Of a stretch of DNA of 64,000 nt, positions 34,785 through 47,251 are shown piece by piece. The notes beneath the pieces were generated by a model that did no database searches, had not been told where the DNA came from, and saw only the letters and a list, made by a program, of their open reading frames with translations. How positions within the stretch are numbered: position 1 is the first letter of the stretch; every line of letters begins with the position of its first letter. This stretch comes from Halocafeteria seosinensis (lineage: Eukaryota > Sar > Bigyra > Bicosoecida): assembly GCA_001687465.1 (NCBI GenBank), contig LVLI01000154.1, forward strand, positions 100,349 through 164,348. Reading direction: 5' to 3'. Position numbers and translations under genes: made by a program.

Positions 34785-35074
34785 TCAACCCTGATTATCA
34801 TCATCACCACTGCCCCGTATTCTTTTTTGGCTATAGTTGCATACCTCGCAGTGCTCCTGTTCTTTAGCCTCTCGTTCCAGCTCCATTTGAACGGGGCGAT
34901 GCATCCTCTGGACAACAGCACAGGCGTATTCTAGTAGATAGCTTTCAAGGATAAGGAACCATCACGTACTTGCCACTCTGAATGCTGGGTGTAATGCACA
35001 AAAGCCACGATCCCCCCGGTGACCAGACATGTTGCCGCCAAAGTCCATATCGCTTTCCTTATGCGCGCCGACAT
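34785..35074 (-). CDS. PET117: Cytochrome c oxidase assembly protein PET117
   Basis: Two exons, 35074-34970 and 34907-34785, join in phase 0 to about 75 aa. The single membrane helix is in MSARIRKAIWTLAATCLVTG; it leads into the family core FVHYTQHSEWQ / RMHRPVQMELEREAKEQE, which matches the PET117 pattern V-H-x-x-Q plus M-H-x-x-V-x-x-(D/E)-x-E-R. PET117 is a mitochondrial inner-membrane factor for complex IV assembly. The intron is 62 nt (GTACGT...TCCAG). The C-terminus is uncertain: a GTATGC donor at 34844 could splice out the last 19 codons. Too short for most ORF filters; divergent from THOC7 by 265 bp. Confidence 0.75.
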
Positions 35075-35339
35075 CTTACCCTATTCAGGTCATATTTATC
35101 TGTGCATTATTTGGTCGCTGCCCCTGTGCAAATACGACGCACCACATCGGCCTTCGTGCTCGGTGACAACCCCTTGCACAGTAATGTTAATAGCACGTAA
35201 GAGCCGTGATTCCGTCTGTGAACTCAGCCAATCTCTGTCCTTTTTGGCTTTTGTTGCCATACTACGCGTAAATGAGCGATTGTTGTAATATTTTTTTTCT
35301 CTCATTTTGGGATGGGGAGCTTGCTGAGGGAATAATAAT
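35075..35339. promoter_or_regulatory. Putative bidirectional promoter between PET117 and THOC7
   Basis: These 265 bp separate divergent start codons. A T-rich tract lies next to the THOC7 side (35290-35306). No named motif is claimed. Confidence 0.35.
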
Positions 35340-36316
35340 ATGAGCAACAGGAATGTAAGCGACGATGTCGTGCATCGCCGCCTGGTTACCCGGGAGGCTG
35401 ATTTCCTCCTCCAGCACTCTGTTAAAAAGTGCACAACTCTCTATTTAGACTACTTAGAATCGATCATGAAAACGGAGGATTCCAAGGATACAAAGTAAGA
35501 ATGATGCCCGTTGGAGTTCCATTCCTATTGCAGCAGCTGCATGCATTTCATGAGGCGTGCAGAGATATCGATCAAGCCTATGAGCAATTAATGAGCGAAC
35601 TATCTCAGTATGAGTTCACTATGGACAAGGATCTCAAAGTCCTAAAACGATGTGATCAAGAAATCGAGTACTACAAGGAGGAATCAGATAAGATTAGTAT
35701 GTTGTTTGTTACATCGTCTATAAACAGAATCACCAAGAATGATGGTTTCTACCTGACCCTTGCAGAAAAACAAATTACAGAAACAGAACAACATATACGA
35801 GAATTGCGTGTTCAATTAGAGCAATCTCAGAGAGAAAGGTTATTCAAGCATGACTACGAGTCTCTTGCCGAGAAAATCAATCAGTATCCTCCGAGGCATG
35901 AACTTCAGCAGTAAGTCCAACTCTGGTTCAGAAATACGTGTTGTCGAACAACTTTATTTTCATTTTTATGCAGGCAATATGATGAAGCTCTAGCACAATT
36001 GAACCAGGTACAAGGCGAGAAAGAGCGAGTAGAGAAGTCGCTCGAGGAACGCAAAACACAGTTTAGTCTATTCATGAGCTCAATTGTCGAACTCAGACAA
36101 TTGTTACAGGTAAAGTTGTCGATCCCGCACTTGGATGGTTATAGTTTGCCTAATAGGAGACGCATTGTTGCTCGTTTGCAGCCGCAAGCTGATTCTTCTG
36201 GCGAAGTTGTGGGTGAGGTTGGATCAGCTGATAGTGCTGGGGGTACTGGGGGAGCCAATGAAGAAACAGCAAGTGCTGCGCTGCCAGCGAATGAAGAGGA
36301 TGTGAAAATGGAATAA
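35340..36316 (+). CDS. THOC7: THO complex subunit 7
   Basis: Probable exons 35340-35420, 35534-35910, 35974-36109 and 36182-36316, about 242 aa. The start MSNRNVSDDVVHRRLV matches the family's DDEVIRKRLL region. Central family signatures are MSELSQYEFTMDKDLKVLKR, ERLFKHDYESLAEKINQYPP and ERKTQFSLFMSSIVELRQLL. It is a coiled-coil subunit of the THO/TREX complex, coupling transcription to mRNA export. The first junction is ambiguous: a good GTAAGA donor at 35495 leaves the frame out of phase, whereas a weak GTTAAA donor at 35421 keeps it. The last intron (36110-36181, 72 nt) is stop-free and in frame. The C-terminal tail is acidic and Gly/Ala-rich (ANEEDVKME). Confidence 0.88.
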
Positions 36317-37324
36317 AAGCAGGACGAAAGAGTACCTACGTCACTTGATACGAACGGCACCGTAAACAACAACACCGAAGATCGTTCATCCAGTACGGAA
36401 CTCCCAATATTACAACCGTAGGAGGCTTCGGAATCACTTATGTCAAGTAGTGATTGTACGAACTAATTGGAGAAGCAAGTGCCTGAATTGGACTTGCTAT
36501 ACTATTAAGTTACTGAAACCAGCACGCTGACTTAGAAACTTGTTCTACCAGGAAGTCTCTTTTGTCGCACCTCTTCTACCACTTGTGGTACTAAATATGG
36601 ACAGCTCATTATTTTTGGACATAGTGATAGTACCGGGAGTTTCATCCCATTTTTTTATTCTACCTGGTACTTTTAGAGGTGGTGCTCTTCTTTGTTCCCT
36701 CGCCAGTAAGAAGATATTAGCAAGTGCCACCACTTCATGGTCTTCACATAAGTTGCTTGCAGGTATTAGAGCCTATTGTAGCATACACCAAGGAGTGATA
36801 TCCAAAAAACTTTGGGGCGGGTCGGCATGGCGACGCGGCACGGCCCACGACCGCGACACTAGACGCAATGCGGGACCACCCCAGGGTGCCTCCGGCCGAA
36901 TACTAAGAAAAAACTCCCCGTATTGGAGTACCACCGATACACCATGGGTCCAACATGATGGGTATATAGGGGTTTGATCCCTCTCCTCTTTGGTCTTGTT
37001 TTCCGTCTGTATTGTATCATAGAGTCTGGATAACGCGATAGCAAAACCCGTTTGCCCTGTCCTTTTTGTTGTTTCTTCAAGGGCCCCCTTGTCTCGGTCA
37101 TACCTCATCTGTCAGGACCGCTCGGGGACCGTCTACGTCTCAGTTCTTTTTCTTTGATATCTCACAGCCGAGATACAATATGCCTATTCTGGTCACTTAG
37201 TCTGAAAGAGAAAAGACTGGTGTACGGACCTTGCAGAAACGGTCTGAAAGTCTAACGTTCGTTGTGCGAATTTTAGGCACTATTTGAAGTCTGGTTGAAG
37301 CTATTCTGGAAGAAACGAGCGGCC
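36317..37324. other. Intergenic region
   Basis: It is 1.0 kb between two plus-strand genes. Frames on both strands (36540-36977 plus, 36773-37108 minus) start at non-ATG codons or lack domain features. I see no gene, although an upstream non-coding exon of the next gene could lie here. Confidence 0.4.
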
Positions 37325-40182
37325 ATGCAGCGCAATAAGATGCTTTCCTGGCTCAAAAGGAAGGCCTCAAACAGCGATAGGAAGCTATCGGATGCAGAGA
37401 CGGATGTCGAATTCATCGAGCCCTCAACCGAAGATACCTTCAACAGCACAGGCTCGGCGGAGCCTGTACATCGTCAAGTGGACGGCGGATTCTCCAGCCG
37501 GAGGACATCTTCCGTCAGCTCTGCAGAGACCCTGAACGCTCGTTCACGATATCTACACAAGGGAATTATCCCTCCGACGCTCGAGCATATGGCTGATAAC
37601 CCGATGGTGGCGTCGAATGGATCAAGCTTAACGAGCACCCACCGTCGACGAAAGGCTTCCATGTCAATATCCTCCACCGGAAGTGGGGGAAGTCCAACCC
37701 ATAAATCATCCACATTTGGAGATACTTCGGAAAACTTCCCTGGGTCCAATGCGGATACGATCCGCTTGGAAAATCGAACAGCATCAGGGACTTCCCTGAA
37801 GAAGGATAGAAGAAATTCCCCGAAGGCTATCAGTGTCCAGATGCGCACTTCTTCGGGCACCACTCTCAAGAAGATGGAGGAGGGTTCGTCCACAGATTCT
37901 TTCAAGAATTTCGAAGGGTCAAAGGAAAAAAGCCCAAATTTATTGTCAGGGGCACCGAACTTGCGTGCTCCTAATTCAGCTGCCGCGTTGGTTCGAAAGT
38001 ACCCGTGTGCACTGGGTGGAAGTTATATGGGCCTTCCGTCCCAGATCATTTTGCAGTTTCTCTCCATTGACGATTGGAAAGCACTACTGCAAGTTAGTAA
38101 AAAGGTAAGATCTTTCCGACGTTTGGACTGTTTCAAAGGTTTCAGGAACGGTGATTCCTGGTGTTTCCATATATATTACAGGCTGCGTGCGGGATGCTTT
38201 TTGAGTTTTTGGACCCTTGTCCTACACCGCAGTCTGTAATCAATGCAAGTGCTTTTACGAGTCAGTGTGTATCGTGGATTCGTGAGATTCAATCGGCCCC
38301 TACGAAGGGTGAAAAGAGGAAATACGTGCCCATCCAACTTCTGCGGATCCATTGCGTTTCATTGTGTTGTCGCCGAGGGGATGTGGGGGAAGCGAAGTCA
38401 CTGCTTCAACTTCAGACCCCGAACCCTGTCGGGCTGCGTTTCGAAGCAAGTCCAGACGAGCATCTGTTTGCCCCACTGCTTCAAGCCGCGCGTTTAGAGA
38501 GGAAAGCCCAAGTGGCACACGAGGTGCTGCAGGTGATGAAGGGTCGTCATTGCCAGGCGGATATAAGATTCTGGAACTCCTTATTAGCTGCTCTAAGCAG
38601 CAACATTGCGTTTTATAAGCACATTCCGGATACCATCGAAGAAATGGATAGGACAGGTGTGAAGGCTGATGCAACTACTTGCAAGTTACTACTGCAAGTG
38701 ATAACAGCCTTCCATACAGGTAGGTGCGCAAACTTGAGTCTTCGTCTTATGATCTTAATTTGATTATCTTCGGCTGCAGATATTCCTCGAGAGCAACGTG
38801 CTAGCTCGACGTTCCTGGCTGCAAAGCGTACTGCGAAGTATTGTTCTCGTAAGCTGCAAGAAGTGCTGCCAAAACGGTCACAGCCAAGTGTCCGCAAAAA
38901 AGACACAGAGGATGCCAAAACCCGGCGATACAGTACAATGTACGGAACAAATGCCGCAGATGAAGACCATCCCTCGGATTCCAAAGAAAATGGCTCTGTG
39001 GATGACGGGGCGACACAGATCTGCTACATAAACGATGTACCCCATACGGTGGTATACACGGTAAACCCAATGGTTAAAGCTAATGTAGACTGTCGCGAAA
39101 CCGACGACGTTGAAGACGAAGAGAAGCTGTTCTCGACCTATTTTCAATCTCCTTGGTTTGATAGTTCAGGTGTTCCCAGTTACCGACCGCTGTCTACCAT
39201 TGAAGCGGTAACCTATGGGGAAACTGCTGACGAAGATGACGACGCCGATAACAGTGCAGCTACTCAATCTCCCCTTAGAGAAGCAGCAAACTCACTTGAA
39301 AATGCTTATTTCCTTCTTCCCTCGGGAATTGTAGACTCGGATGAAGTTGCAAGATGCCCAGTGACTCCGGAGCGTTCTGTGGAAGATGCATACACGTCCG
39401 ACTCCGTGTCAGTGCAGACAACGACAACAACGACCTCAGAGTTCAAACCCATTAACGTCGACAACGACACTTCCCTGCCTGCTTCTGTTCAAAAAATAGT
39501 GGAAAGCGCGAAGATGTCTCTGCCGTCCCGCCGGAATGAAGGTCTATTGCCTACCCCGACTGTAAATGCGGCATACAGCAACTCTGCGCGACGTAGTAGC
39601 TACATAACCCCGCAACCAATAGAGAAACCGGAGCAAGCTCATCGATGGAGCAAGGTATCAAACCGGAGCGTATCGTCGTTTGGAACCTCGTCGCGCACGA
39701 TACAAGAGAATCCTCGTGAGGATGATGACACAGTCGCTGGTAACTGCAGCGAATATTCGGACCCATCAGGTCGCCGACTCAGTAGCTTCTCTAGCTCGCA
39801 TATGTCAACCGACTGGATACAATCCTCACAGCGTAGCATCACATCGTATCGTTCGAGTGCGACCTGTTCCGAACATGACTCTGTAGATGGCGCAATGTCC
39901 ATGCATTCACAAGCAAGCAACCCACGCGTTTATGACCCTAGCTTCTTGGCTCAATCTTATTCGTATCGATCCACTGATGGAAATGGTTTCAACTGGATGG
40001 ATCAAAGAGTTCAAAATCCAGCTGTAGCAGTAGCTCAGAGGACTGGTGGCTTGCTGCCTCCTCCTTCGCCGAGTCATAGGAACAGCATGTTATCTCCAGG
40101 GTGTCCCGACAACCAGTTCGGTCCGAAGCGGTCTCAGCAGAGCCGTCGACGTCGCGTTAGTGTGCGGAACAGCGTATATTGA
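37325..40182 (+). CDS. Unrecognised 906-aa protein with an F-box-like segment and PPR-like helices
   Basis: Three exons, 37325-38104, 38182-38719 and 38780-40182. Residues 1-235 are Ser/Thr-rich and basic (MQRNKMLSWLKRKASNSDRK), with repeats of TASGTSLKK and TSSGTTLKK. At about 240-275, GLPSQIILQFLSIDDWKALL followed by QVSKKAACGMLFEFLD fits the F-box outline (LPxEIxxxIxxxLxxxDxxxLxxVSKxx), spanning intron 1. Exon 2 then gives paired helices resembling PPR units: LHCVSLCC-like helices, FAPLLQAARLERKAQVAHEV, DIRFWNSLLAALSSN and YKHIPDTIEEMDRTGVKADA. Exon 3 encodes a long disordered Ser-rich tail ending RRRRVSVRNSVY. Function unknown; an SCF adaptor is one possibility. The start at 37325 or 37340 is unsettled. 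Confidence 0.75.
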
Positions 40183-40207
40183 TACTGCGTGTATTGATAT
40201 TGATATC

Positions 40208-43200
40208 TTAATCCACTTCTGTAAGAAACGGAGATTTAATCACTATACTTCTATTTTGCAAACTGTTTAAGAATCTTTCATTCCGTGACAATGGCCCTTT
40301 ACCACATTCAGTACTGGCAGTAGTACTTCCGCTTGCTGTTGTCCTAGTTTTTTCAATGGTCTCGACTTGTTTTTTGTCAATTTTCTCCAGCTCTGCATAC
40401 TCCTGTAGCACACTTGACATGCTGGACTGACTCACAAGTTTCCTTGCTTGTGGGGAACTGTAGCGCTTGACTGTCCTAAGTGCATTAGATGAGGTAACGA
40501 AAAAGTTATCTCGAAGTCGGCAAAGGTAAGGAACAATCGGCATAGCACTGAAGGCTGGAAATGCGGTACAGACGAAGCAGTAAAGTATCATTACGTCAGA
40601 GGTCTTGCTCATCTCTTCACCTTGCTGACGCACTGCATTTTCGCTATTCTGCCTCGTCGGCGAAAGTGGCGAGGATCTGAGACTGTGCGTTCCTCCTTCC
40701 GTAACCCTGCCGGTACGGTTCTCTTCTAGAGTCGCCAGTACCTTGGCGGAGTCTAGTTCCAAACATTCTGGAAAGTTGAGTGTAACGTGTCGCTTCTTGT
40801 CGAACAAGTTGTCCACGACGGTAGAAGCTGTTTCAGCTGCAGCCGTCAAGGCGCTATCCATGAGCGTGGGATTCGATCCCAAATAGCATGAATAATTTCC
40901 AGTAATATCGGCAAGTTTCATGTTCTCTGAACGAACAGACTTCGAAAGAGAAGTTTTTCTCTGGCGATACGCTGTAAACCTTTCAAACGCAGTGCGGACT
41001 CTGAACGCTTCTTCCGCCTCCACCAGAGGAGCAATTGAGCTGTTCAATCTGGAAGGGTCAAACAAAGCAGCTACAAATGAATCCAGTTGTTGGGCCAAGG
41101 GAAGAATCCTTGGCACGGCGTATGGCATTCTCGCTGCCTTCCGCAGCTGTTCTCTGTGCACCAATGGCAAGCAGCATAAAGCACAGAGTGTTGCAAGCTG
41201 TGGGGTCTTCATCGGTTTGGAGACATTTATCCAGTCATCAAGCTCAAAAGGATTAGAGAATCGGTTCCAATACCGTTCTATACCTCTTTCGAACTTCGAC
41301 CAGTCAGCGAAGGTCGCCCGAATTGAAGCTTCCAACACTGCGAGACAATCATGTGACATTCTGCTGCATGAAACGAACAAACGGACTATACAATAACGTA
41401 CCTGTTTTCAGAAACAGCAAGTATAATGCTCTCAATCGTGTACCAGCTTTTCCCCAGTTGCTGAAGTAATAATCGAGGTTTCCATATAGTCGATTTACTT
41501 TTTCCGATATCTCCTCCAAACTTGCATAGCCCTCCCTGCTATCAGGAAAGTTCTGCGGAAGAGCACCATCCACGTGTCTACGTAAAATCTTCCAATACGC
41601 CGCTATAGTTAAAGTGTTGATCAATTCTTGGGAACTTTTGCTCTTAACTAATTTATGAAGACGGGTGCTGTACACATTCGAACATTGGTCTGGAGGGACA
41701 AAGAGAGAGTATTGACTGGCGCGTCGTGTTTCCGTAGACTTTGTTGGTGGTTCCGGTACTGCACCGCTGAAATCTTCAGAGGGGAAGAGTTCATCCATCG
41801 GAATCATGGATATGAAGTTATCGCACAGTATGGCGAGTCTTTCAAAAGAGATAGATAAGTCTTTATAGTTCAACACTGAACGCACAGCTTTCGTCTGTGC
41901 GTGCCGAATGAGCCGGACTCCCGAGTACTGGGTATCGTCTAGAGACAAGATTTGATGGCGGGGATCGTCTGTCCTTGAATGGTATTCATTAGCCAGCCAT
42001 GAGCTCAAATGTTCTTTTAAATAGCGAACATCGTCGGCGAAACGTTTTACCAATTCATCAACGGGAACTGGAGTTGGAGCTGGACTCCATCTCCCTCTGT
42101 CAGTTTTTACTAGTAATAGCTCTTCCAGTTCATCAGAAGTCAGTATTACATGCTTAGCCTCTTCAGTCAATGACAATGGGTCAACTTTTAGAGAACTATC
42201 GTTTGTAGGACTCTCTTCTCTCAATGCGTTAGCTATGTCACGAAGTTCCGACCGAGTTAACTGAATCTTTGTTCCTGTTCCTACCCTCTTCGTAGACGAT
42301 AGCTTGACAGTGCTCTGTGCCGCAGACTGGCCACTCATGTTTACGGACAAGTCGAGCCCCGTGTCCCTCTTGTTTGTTTTTGCATTCCCAGACTCCTGGT
42401 GCTCCGTTTCTTCAACTACGCTGTCCTCGTCATCAGAGGAGTCACCGGCATGCAGATCTGTTGTTCCTTCGAAGATCCCAGGGTTCATGGCGAAGGACAA
42501 TTTAGAGGATCTTTTCTGGTTTAAATGCCGTTCTTCCTTAACAACTGTCTTTATACGGCTCTGGAATCGCTTCAAATTTGTTGGAGAGCTAGCGAGTTCC
42601 TTCGAAATTTCATTCCTTATGGAACTGGTGTTCCGATATCCTTCGTTTTTGCCTTCGGGTGCAAATCCTATCGAAGAGTCGCTCCTTGTGCTTAAACAGC
42701 CCCTCGGAGATTCTAGTGGGTTTTCGCCAACAGCAACGGCCAACGGATCCTTTTTCAAAGTTGAGGGGATGAAGCCTTTCGCCAATTCCTGCTGCTTACT
42801 AGATCCTTCATACAATGACCTATATCGCATCAATTCTGATACGTTCGAAGGGAACAAAAACATCGCATGTACGGATTTCATCGATTGCAGTGTGTCTCCA
42901 AGCTTGTAAACTCTATCTGCGGATTTCTCCTCAGGAGCTGTACCTAGATTAAGATCTTGTTGGAAGTTGTCAATGTTAGTGCTGGCAGCACTAGCTCTTC
43001 TCGGCATCCTAACTTTCTTGCTAATTGTATGATTAGGCGTCCATGGTTTTTCGGTATTCGCTGAAGATGATAGCATAGCGTAAATCTTACCAGCGAAAAC
43101 ATTGTAATGAAGGGGGTCTTCTTGAATTGCATCAGCGTAGCACGTTCTCGTTTGCGGTTTACAGTTCTTGTCCTGCTTGTAACGAGCCGCATTTTTATCG

Positions 43201-43421
43201 GCAAAATTTAAACTTTCTCGTATTCCGGATTCATCCAAGGGTGCTTTTATAGGCACGATACCGCCAAATCCGCGAATAGGTTTCCGGTTGCTGAATTTCA
43301 GATAGAAAACATTATAGAATTAATTAATGCTTGAGGTCGGTGGGACTTACGCAGAACTGAATCCGCGATGGATCAGCGTATGAGATAGAGATGCCTCTTG
43401 ATGAGGGGATCGGAGTCCCAT
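40208..43421 (-). CDS. Unrecognised 1029-aa protein
   Basis: Three exons, 43421-43351, 43290-41402 and 41337-40208, join with correct phase. It starts MGLRSPHQEASLSHTLIHRG. Residues about 1-330 are charged and Ser-rich, including an acidic patch DSSDDEDSVVEETEHQES near residue 310. From about 400 to 850 the sequence is helical and better ordered (LTRSELRDIANALREE, FERLAILCDNFISMIPMDEL, ADWSKFERGIERYW). A hydrophobic segment, VMILYCFVCTAFPAFSAMP, at about 895 could be buried or a membrane helix. The tail is charged. No motif identifies a family. It is convergent with the F-box-like gene (25 bp between stops). A further 5' exon cannot be excluded because an acceptor-like TTCCAG lies just upstream of the ATG. 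Confidence 0.75.
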
Positions 43422-43959
43422 TAAGTTTGCCTGGAATAACCCGCGTAACAGAGTTATTTACTATCATTGAACTTTGTTTCCATGGGGTCTTACCTGGAAG
43501 TGTACAAGACTGTTGTGTTTCTGTACCATTTCTCTCATGAGGTCATTGCGGGGACGCATAAGTTTGCTGTTACTGTATAACACGCGCATTCGAGAGCTTT
43601 TTTCATTCACACACCTGCCACAATTACCTCGGAGCACTTACAGGATGGTCTCGACATCTTTCGAGCAGTTGGTTCTGCGGGTTTCTCCGAGGCTCCCAAC
43701 CTCGGCATCTTGTGGCCGTGGCATTGCAGTCGGGTTCTTGCGTAGAGAAAGGAGAATAGAAATTAGCTGTGGATGCAGAATAGTCAATGAAATAGCGCTG
43801 CTGGGGCATGCTAGGGCAATGCCCTATACGACGAACGCGCCAAATTAAGTAAAGAGTAAGTATACGTAGTTGCAACTTTTCGGGAAGAACGGTAATAAAG
43901 CATCGTTTGGATCATACACGCGACAAAGGTAGCTATTTTATCAATTCAATGAAATCTGT
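43422..43959. other. Intergenic region
   Basis: It lies between two minus-strand genes. Short frames only; nothing recognised. Confidence 0.4.
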
Positions 43960-46606
43960 TTACACTTTGTTAGTTGTAGCACTTTCGTTTGTGGCCGAGG
44001 AGGAGACCGTCTCGAAGTTGAAGGAACTCTGGTCCAGCAAGAACTTTTGGCTTTCTTCTGCTGTAGGCTTGATCCAGCCCATTTCGATCATGGCAAGAAG
44101 CATCATTTCCGCTTCATCCTTCCGGCACATCACATTCAGTCGATTTACCCCTTTCCAGCATGATATCATCAGAGGTCTAACGCAGGATACCCCATCGGTG
44201 CTCTTCGCCCGGTAACACGCCGGTGTCGCTCCTGCATTTTCTGGTTTGTCCAAGTACGAATTTTCAGAATCAGCATCTAGGACAGCTACAAAACAACCCA
44301 ATGTCAAAGATTCAAGGGTGCTCTCAAAGGATTTGCTATATTGGTTAAATGGAACAAAGTCTCCAATTCTTCGTAGCATAGTAGTGAAGTCGGCAGTGTT
44401 TGTGACTACCCTTCGAGCTCCGACATAAGGGGCCACCATATGAATGCCTTCTGAAGAAATTCTATGTATCGTCAAATAGTCTGTATTTACGGATTCATCC
44501 GTTACTTTTTTCGTCCGAGACGTAGGAGCAACAAGAATGGGGACTCCAGCCGACATGAGACGCAAACTGCCCTTTTGCTGCCCGTTTAAGCAAAGCCGCG
44601 AGAGACTTTCTGACACCATGTAAACCTTTTTGGAAGTCGATTCTCTCACGTAAAGTTCCTCAATCGGAAACGAGTCCTTCAGTCCATAGAATTGCTTGAT
44701 ACTCAGTTTAAGCGGTTTCGGTGCTTCCATATACTTTGGTAATTCGTATCGACCCGTTAAGGCTTCAGCCTCAGGTTCTTGCCCCTTCAATGGCTCATTG
44801 CTCTTTCCCGTCGCACGGACTTGCTGTTTTGTTTCCAGACTTCCAGCAGCTGCCGAAACATCAGAAGGTACCACCGTTTCCCCATTAGACGCCTTTTCCT
44901 TGATGTCTTTGTACTCATGTAGTTCCTTTGGTCTTTCGACAATTGCAGCCGAACGATTCCCTAAAGGTTTCGTCTTTTTCAATAAGCATACGAAAAAACC
45001 ACCAGTATTCGAATCTTGCGGCATTAAACGCAAGCAACGATTCAAATTCAGTCTTTCAGCCTCAGCTGCCGCAGGTGGAAACATAGTCGGAAGTAGTCTG
45101 TGAGCACTTCTGCTCTTGGGTTCCCGAGTTTCATTTTCATCTTCATTTTTCTTGTTCTTAAAGATCTCTTCGGACTCTTTGGCAACAGAAAGTGCCTCTT
45201 CTGGAGGTAACATGAAGCAGAACATTATTTCGATCAATAGGTTGACACGGTAACAACAGCGAAGCTAGACCAACTTACCATAGTTAGTGTACTCATTCAT
45301 CTGCTGGTCGATCACTTTCCACGACTTCAGTCCTTCACGATGTTTTAAGCCTGAATGACACCATAAGCAACATTTATGTATCTGTTCAGTGCATACCATT
45401 TTGATCTTAATAAACAAATGCATCTTTACCTTCCAACTTGTCTGAACAATCGACAATCTCTACCGCGCCTTCAGTTCTGCTGAGAATCGTCTTAACGACA
45501 GCCTCATCTTCAATCGGATTAAACGTACAAGTACTATATACCATGAATCCCCCAACTTTAAGCAGCTCCAAACCTCGAAGAGCTATTTGGATTTGTAATT
45601 TATGCACTCCTAACCCCAGGATAGGATCCCACCGTCTCCATAAGTCGGGAGACTTACGAAGCGTTCCATCTCCGGAACAAGGAACATCACATAAAACCCG
45701 TTCAAATACACCCTCTTCCAACGTACCAGAAGTCGAACTGTTGCCAGCAACTGAATTAATTTCTTTCAAATTTGGAAAGCGTTGCCCATCATGACATGTC
45801 ACAGCTAAAGCATTAGATCCAATGCGCTTGCACTGATGGATCAACATGTAGGCTCGCTTGGATTCGTTGTCGTTAGCGATCACCAATCCCGTCGGCATAG
45901 AATCATCGTCAATACCATTAGTATGCAGAGATTCTAGTAGTTGCATTGTTTTGCTTCCAGGAGAGGCGCACATGTCAAGGACCTTGTGGTCACTCTTAAC
46001 ATCTAGTAGTAACGGAGGAATCATGCTCACTGCTTCTTGACGGCTAATGTTTCCCACACTAGTCTGAGTGACGAGCCATTGATGGAAAGGTTTGGTCACC
46101 GGGTTTTTCTTCAAATCGCTTCGAGTCATGTTGATCTGCCATGCCATACCGTTCGGGTACCAATCTAAACTGAATGGCCGCGTGATATCCTCCTCCTCCG
46201 CGCTGGTCTTGGAAGTATCCGAGCTTGACGTCACCCCAGCCGATACCACGGGAGTAGTGCCAGCTCCCACTTTATGTCCACGTTCATAGCCTTTGAAATG
46301 GAATTCATGCTTCAGGCGGTAATGAATCCGCGAGGAGGCGGCAGACAAGGGATTAATCCGGAAGCACACAGGCAAGGAAGTGCGTAAGCACTTCATGAAT
46401 TGGTTGAAATCCTCTTCATCGCGGAGAATCCCTTGCTTGCGATAGTACGTCTCGAAACTCTCATTGACGAATTGGGACGGATCGTCGTACCGTGCGCGCT
46501 TGGGATCATTACCTCCCGTCCCGTCATCGACTTGCTTATCGCCTCCTTTACGCTTCCCTCCACGTCCACGTCCCCCGCGCCCTCGTCCACGACCGCGGCC
46601 TCCCAT
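43960..46606 (-). CDS. NSUN2: tRNA (cytosine-5) methyltransferase, NSUN2/Trm4 family
   Basis: Three exons, 46606-45430, 45350-45279 and 45200-43960, encode 829 aa. The N-terminus is RGG-rich (MGGRGRGRGRGGRGRGGKRK). The Rossmann domain carries LDMCASPGSKTMQLLESL (SAM loop), VIANDNESKRAYMLIHQ, CDVPCSGDGTLRKSPDLWRR and YSTCTFNPIEDEAVV; the two catalytic cysteines (PC and TC) of the Nop2/Sun family are present. Exon 2 gives LKHREGLKSWKVID and exon 3 resumes with MFPPAAAEAERLNLNRCLRL and QDSNTGGFFVCLLKK, all diagnostic for Trm4/NSUN2 rather than Nop2. The C-terminal half is a PUA-like region with a disordered insertion (about 510-570). It makes m5C in tRNA and other RNAs in the nucleus. Exons 2-3 separately look like unknown proteins. 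Confidence 0.95.
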
Positions 46607-47251
46607 TCTCACGCAATACAAGTGACCACAGAGGGTTCTCTCCTCTGCTCTCTCTGAAGTGGTTTACTCTAGCTCATGCGCACACGACAAAGCAAAAGTG
46701 TCGTGGGGAATGAGGTGAAATGGACTAGTTCACGCTTGCTTCGTGGAGTCAGTCAGTGGCATCTTCAAGATGGGTAAGGAAGCGAGGAAGTGTTAACCCC
46801 TGACCGAAAGGGTGGATGGTGAAAAATCAATTCTTCTGACAAGTAAATTGCTAGTGGTTAAGTATTACGCGATATTTGAGAAGAGAGGTTCTCAGTTCTT
46901 TCTTCCAGGTATACCACCACTGGCTACGTCCCTGAAGATTCACTCGGTAGCTTCCTTTTCAGATAGCACACCTTCGGTGCAATTGTATTCCCCAGTGTCC
47001 ATTAATATCCTTCTGTAGACAAAGCCATAAGGCGCAACTTACTCTCATGTTATAAGCTTTGTGTAAGCATCTAGTTCTAGTTCTAGTTCGCTGGAATATC
47101 CCATAAGCAGTAACAACTTCCAAAACACAGGATTCGGTGGGCAGCACACGAGCCGCGTGTGACGCTAGAATGTGGTCCCAATATGGAGTTCTCTATTTGA
47201 TTTCGGAATCGGGCCACCTACGGTGCGACAGGATTCTTGAATCAAAATGTG
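46607..47251. other. Intergenic region
   Basis: It lies between the NSUN2 start and the PAQR end, both on the minus strand. No gene recognised. A short CTAGTTCTAGTTCTAGTT tract lies near 47070. Confidence 0.4.

Noticed and set aside
36540-36977. 145-codon plus-strand frame
   Set aside because: It starts at TTG, and both strands here have equally long frames without motifs.
43624-43875. Frames between the 1029-aa gene and NSUN2
   Set aside because: They are short, antisense to each other and lack features.
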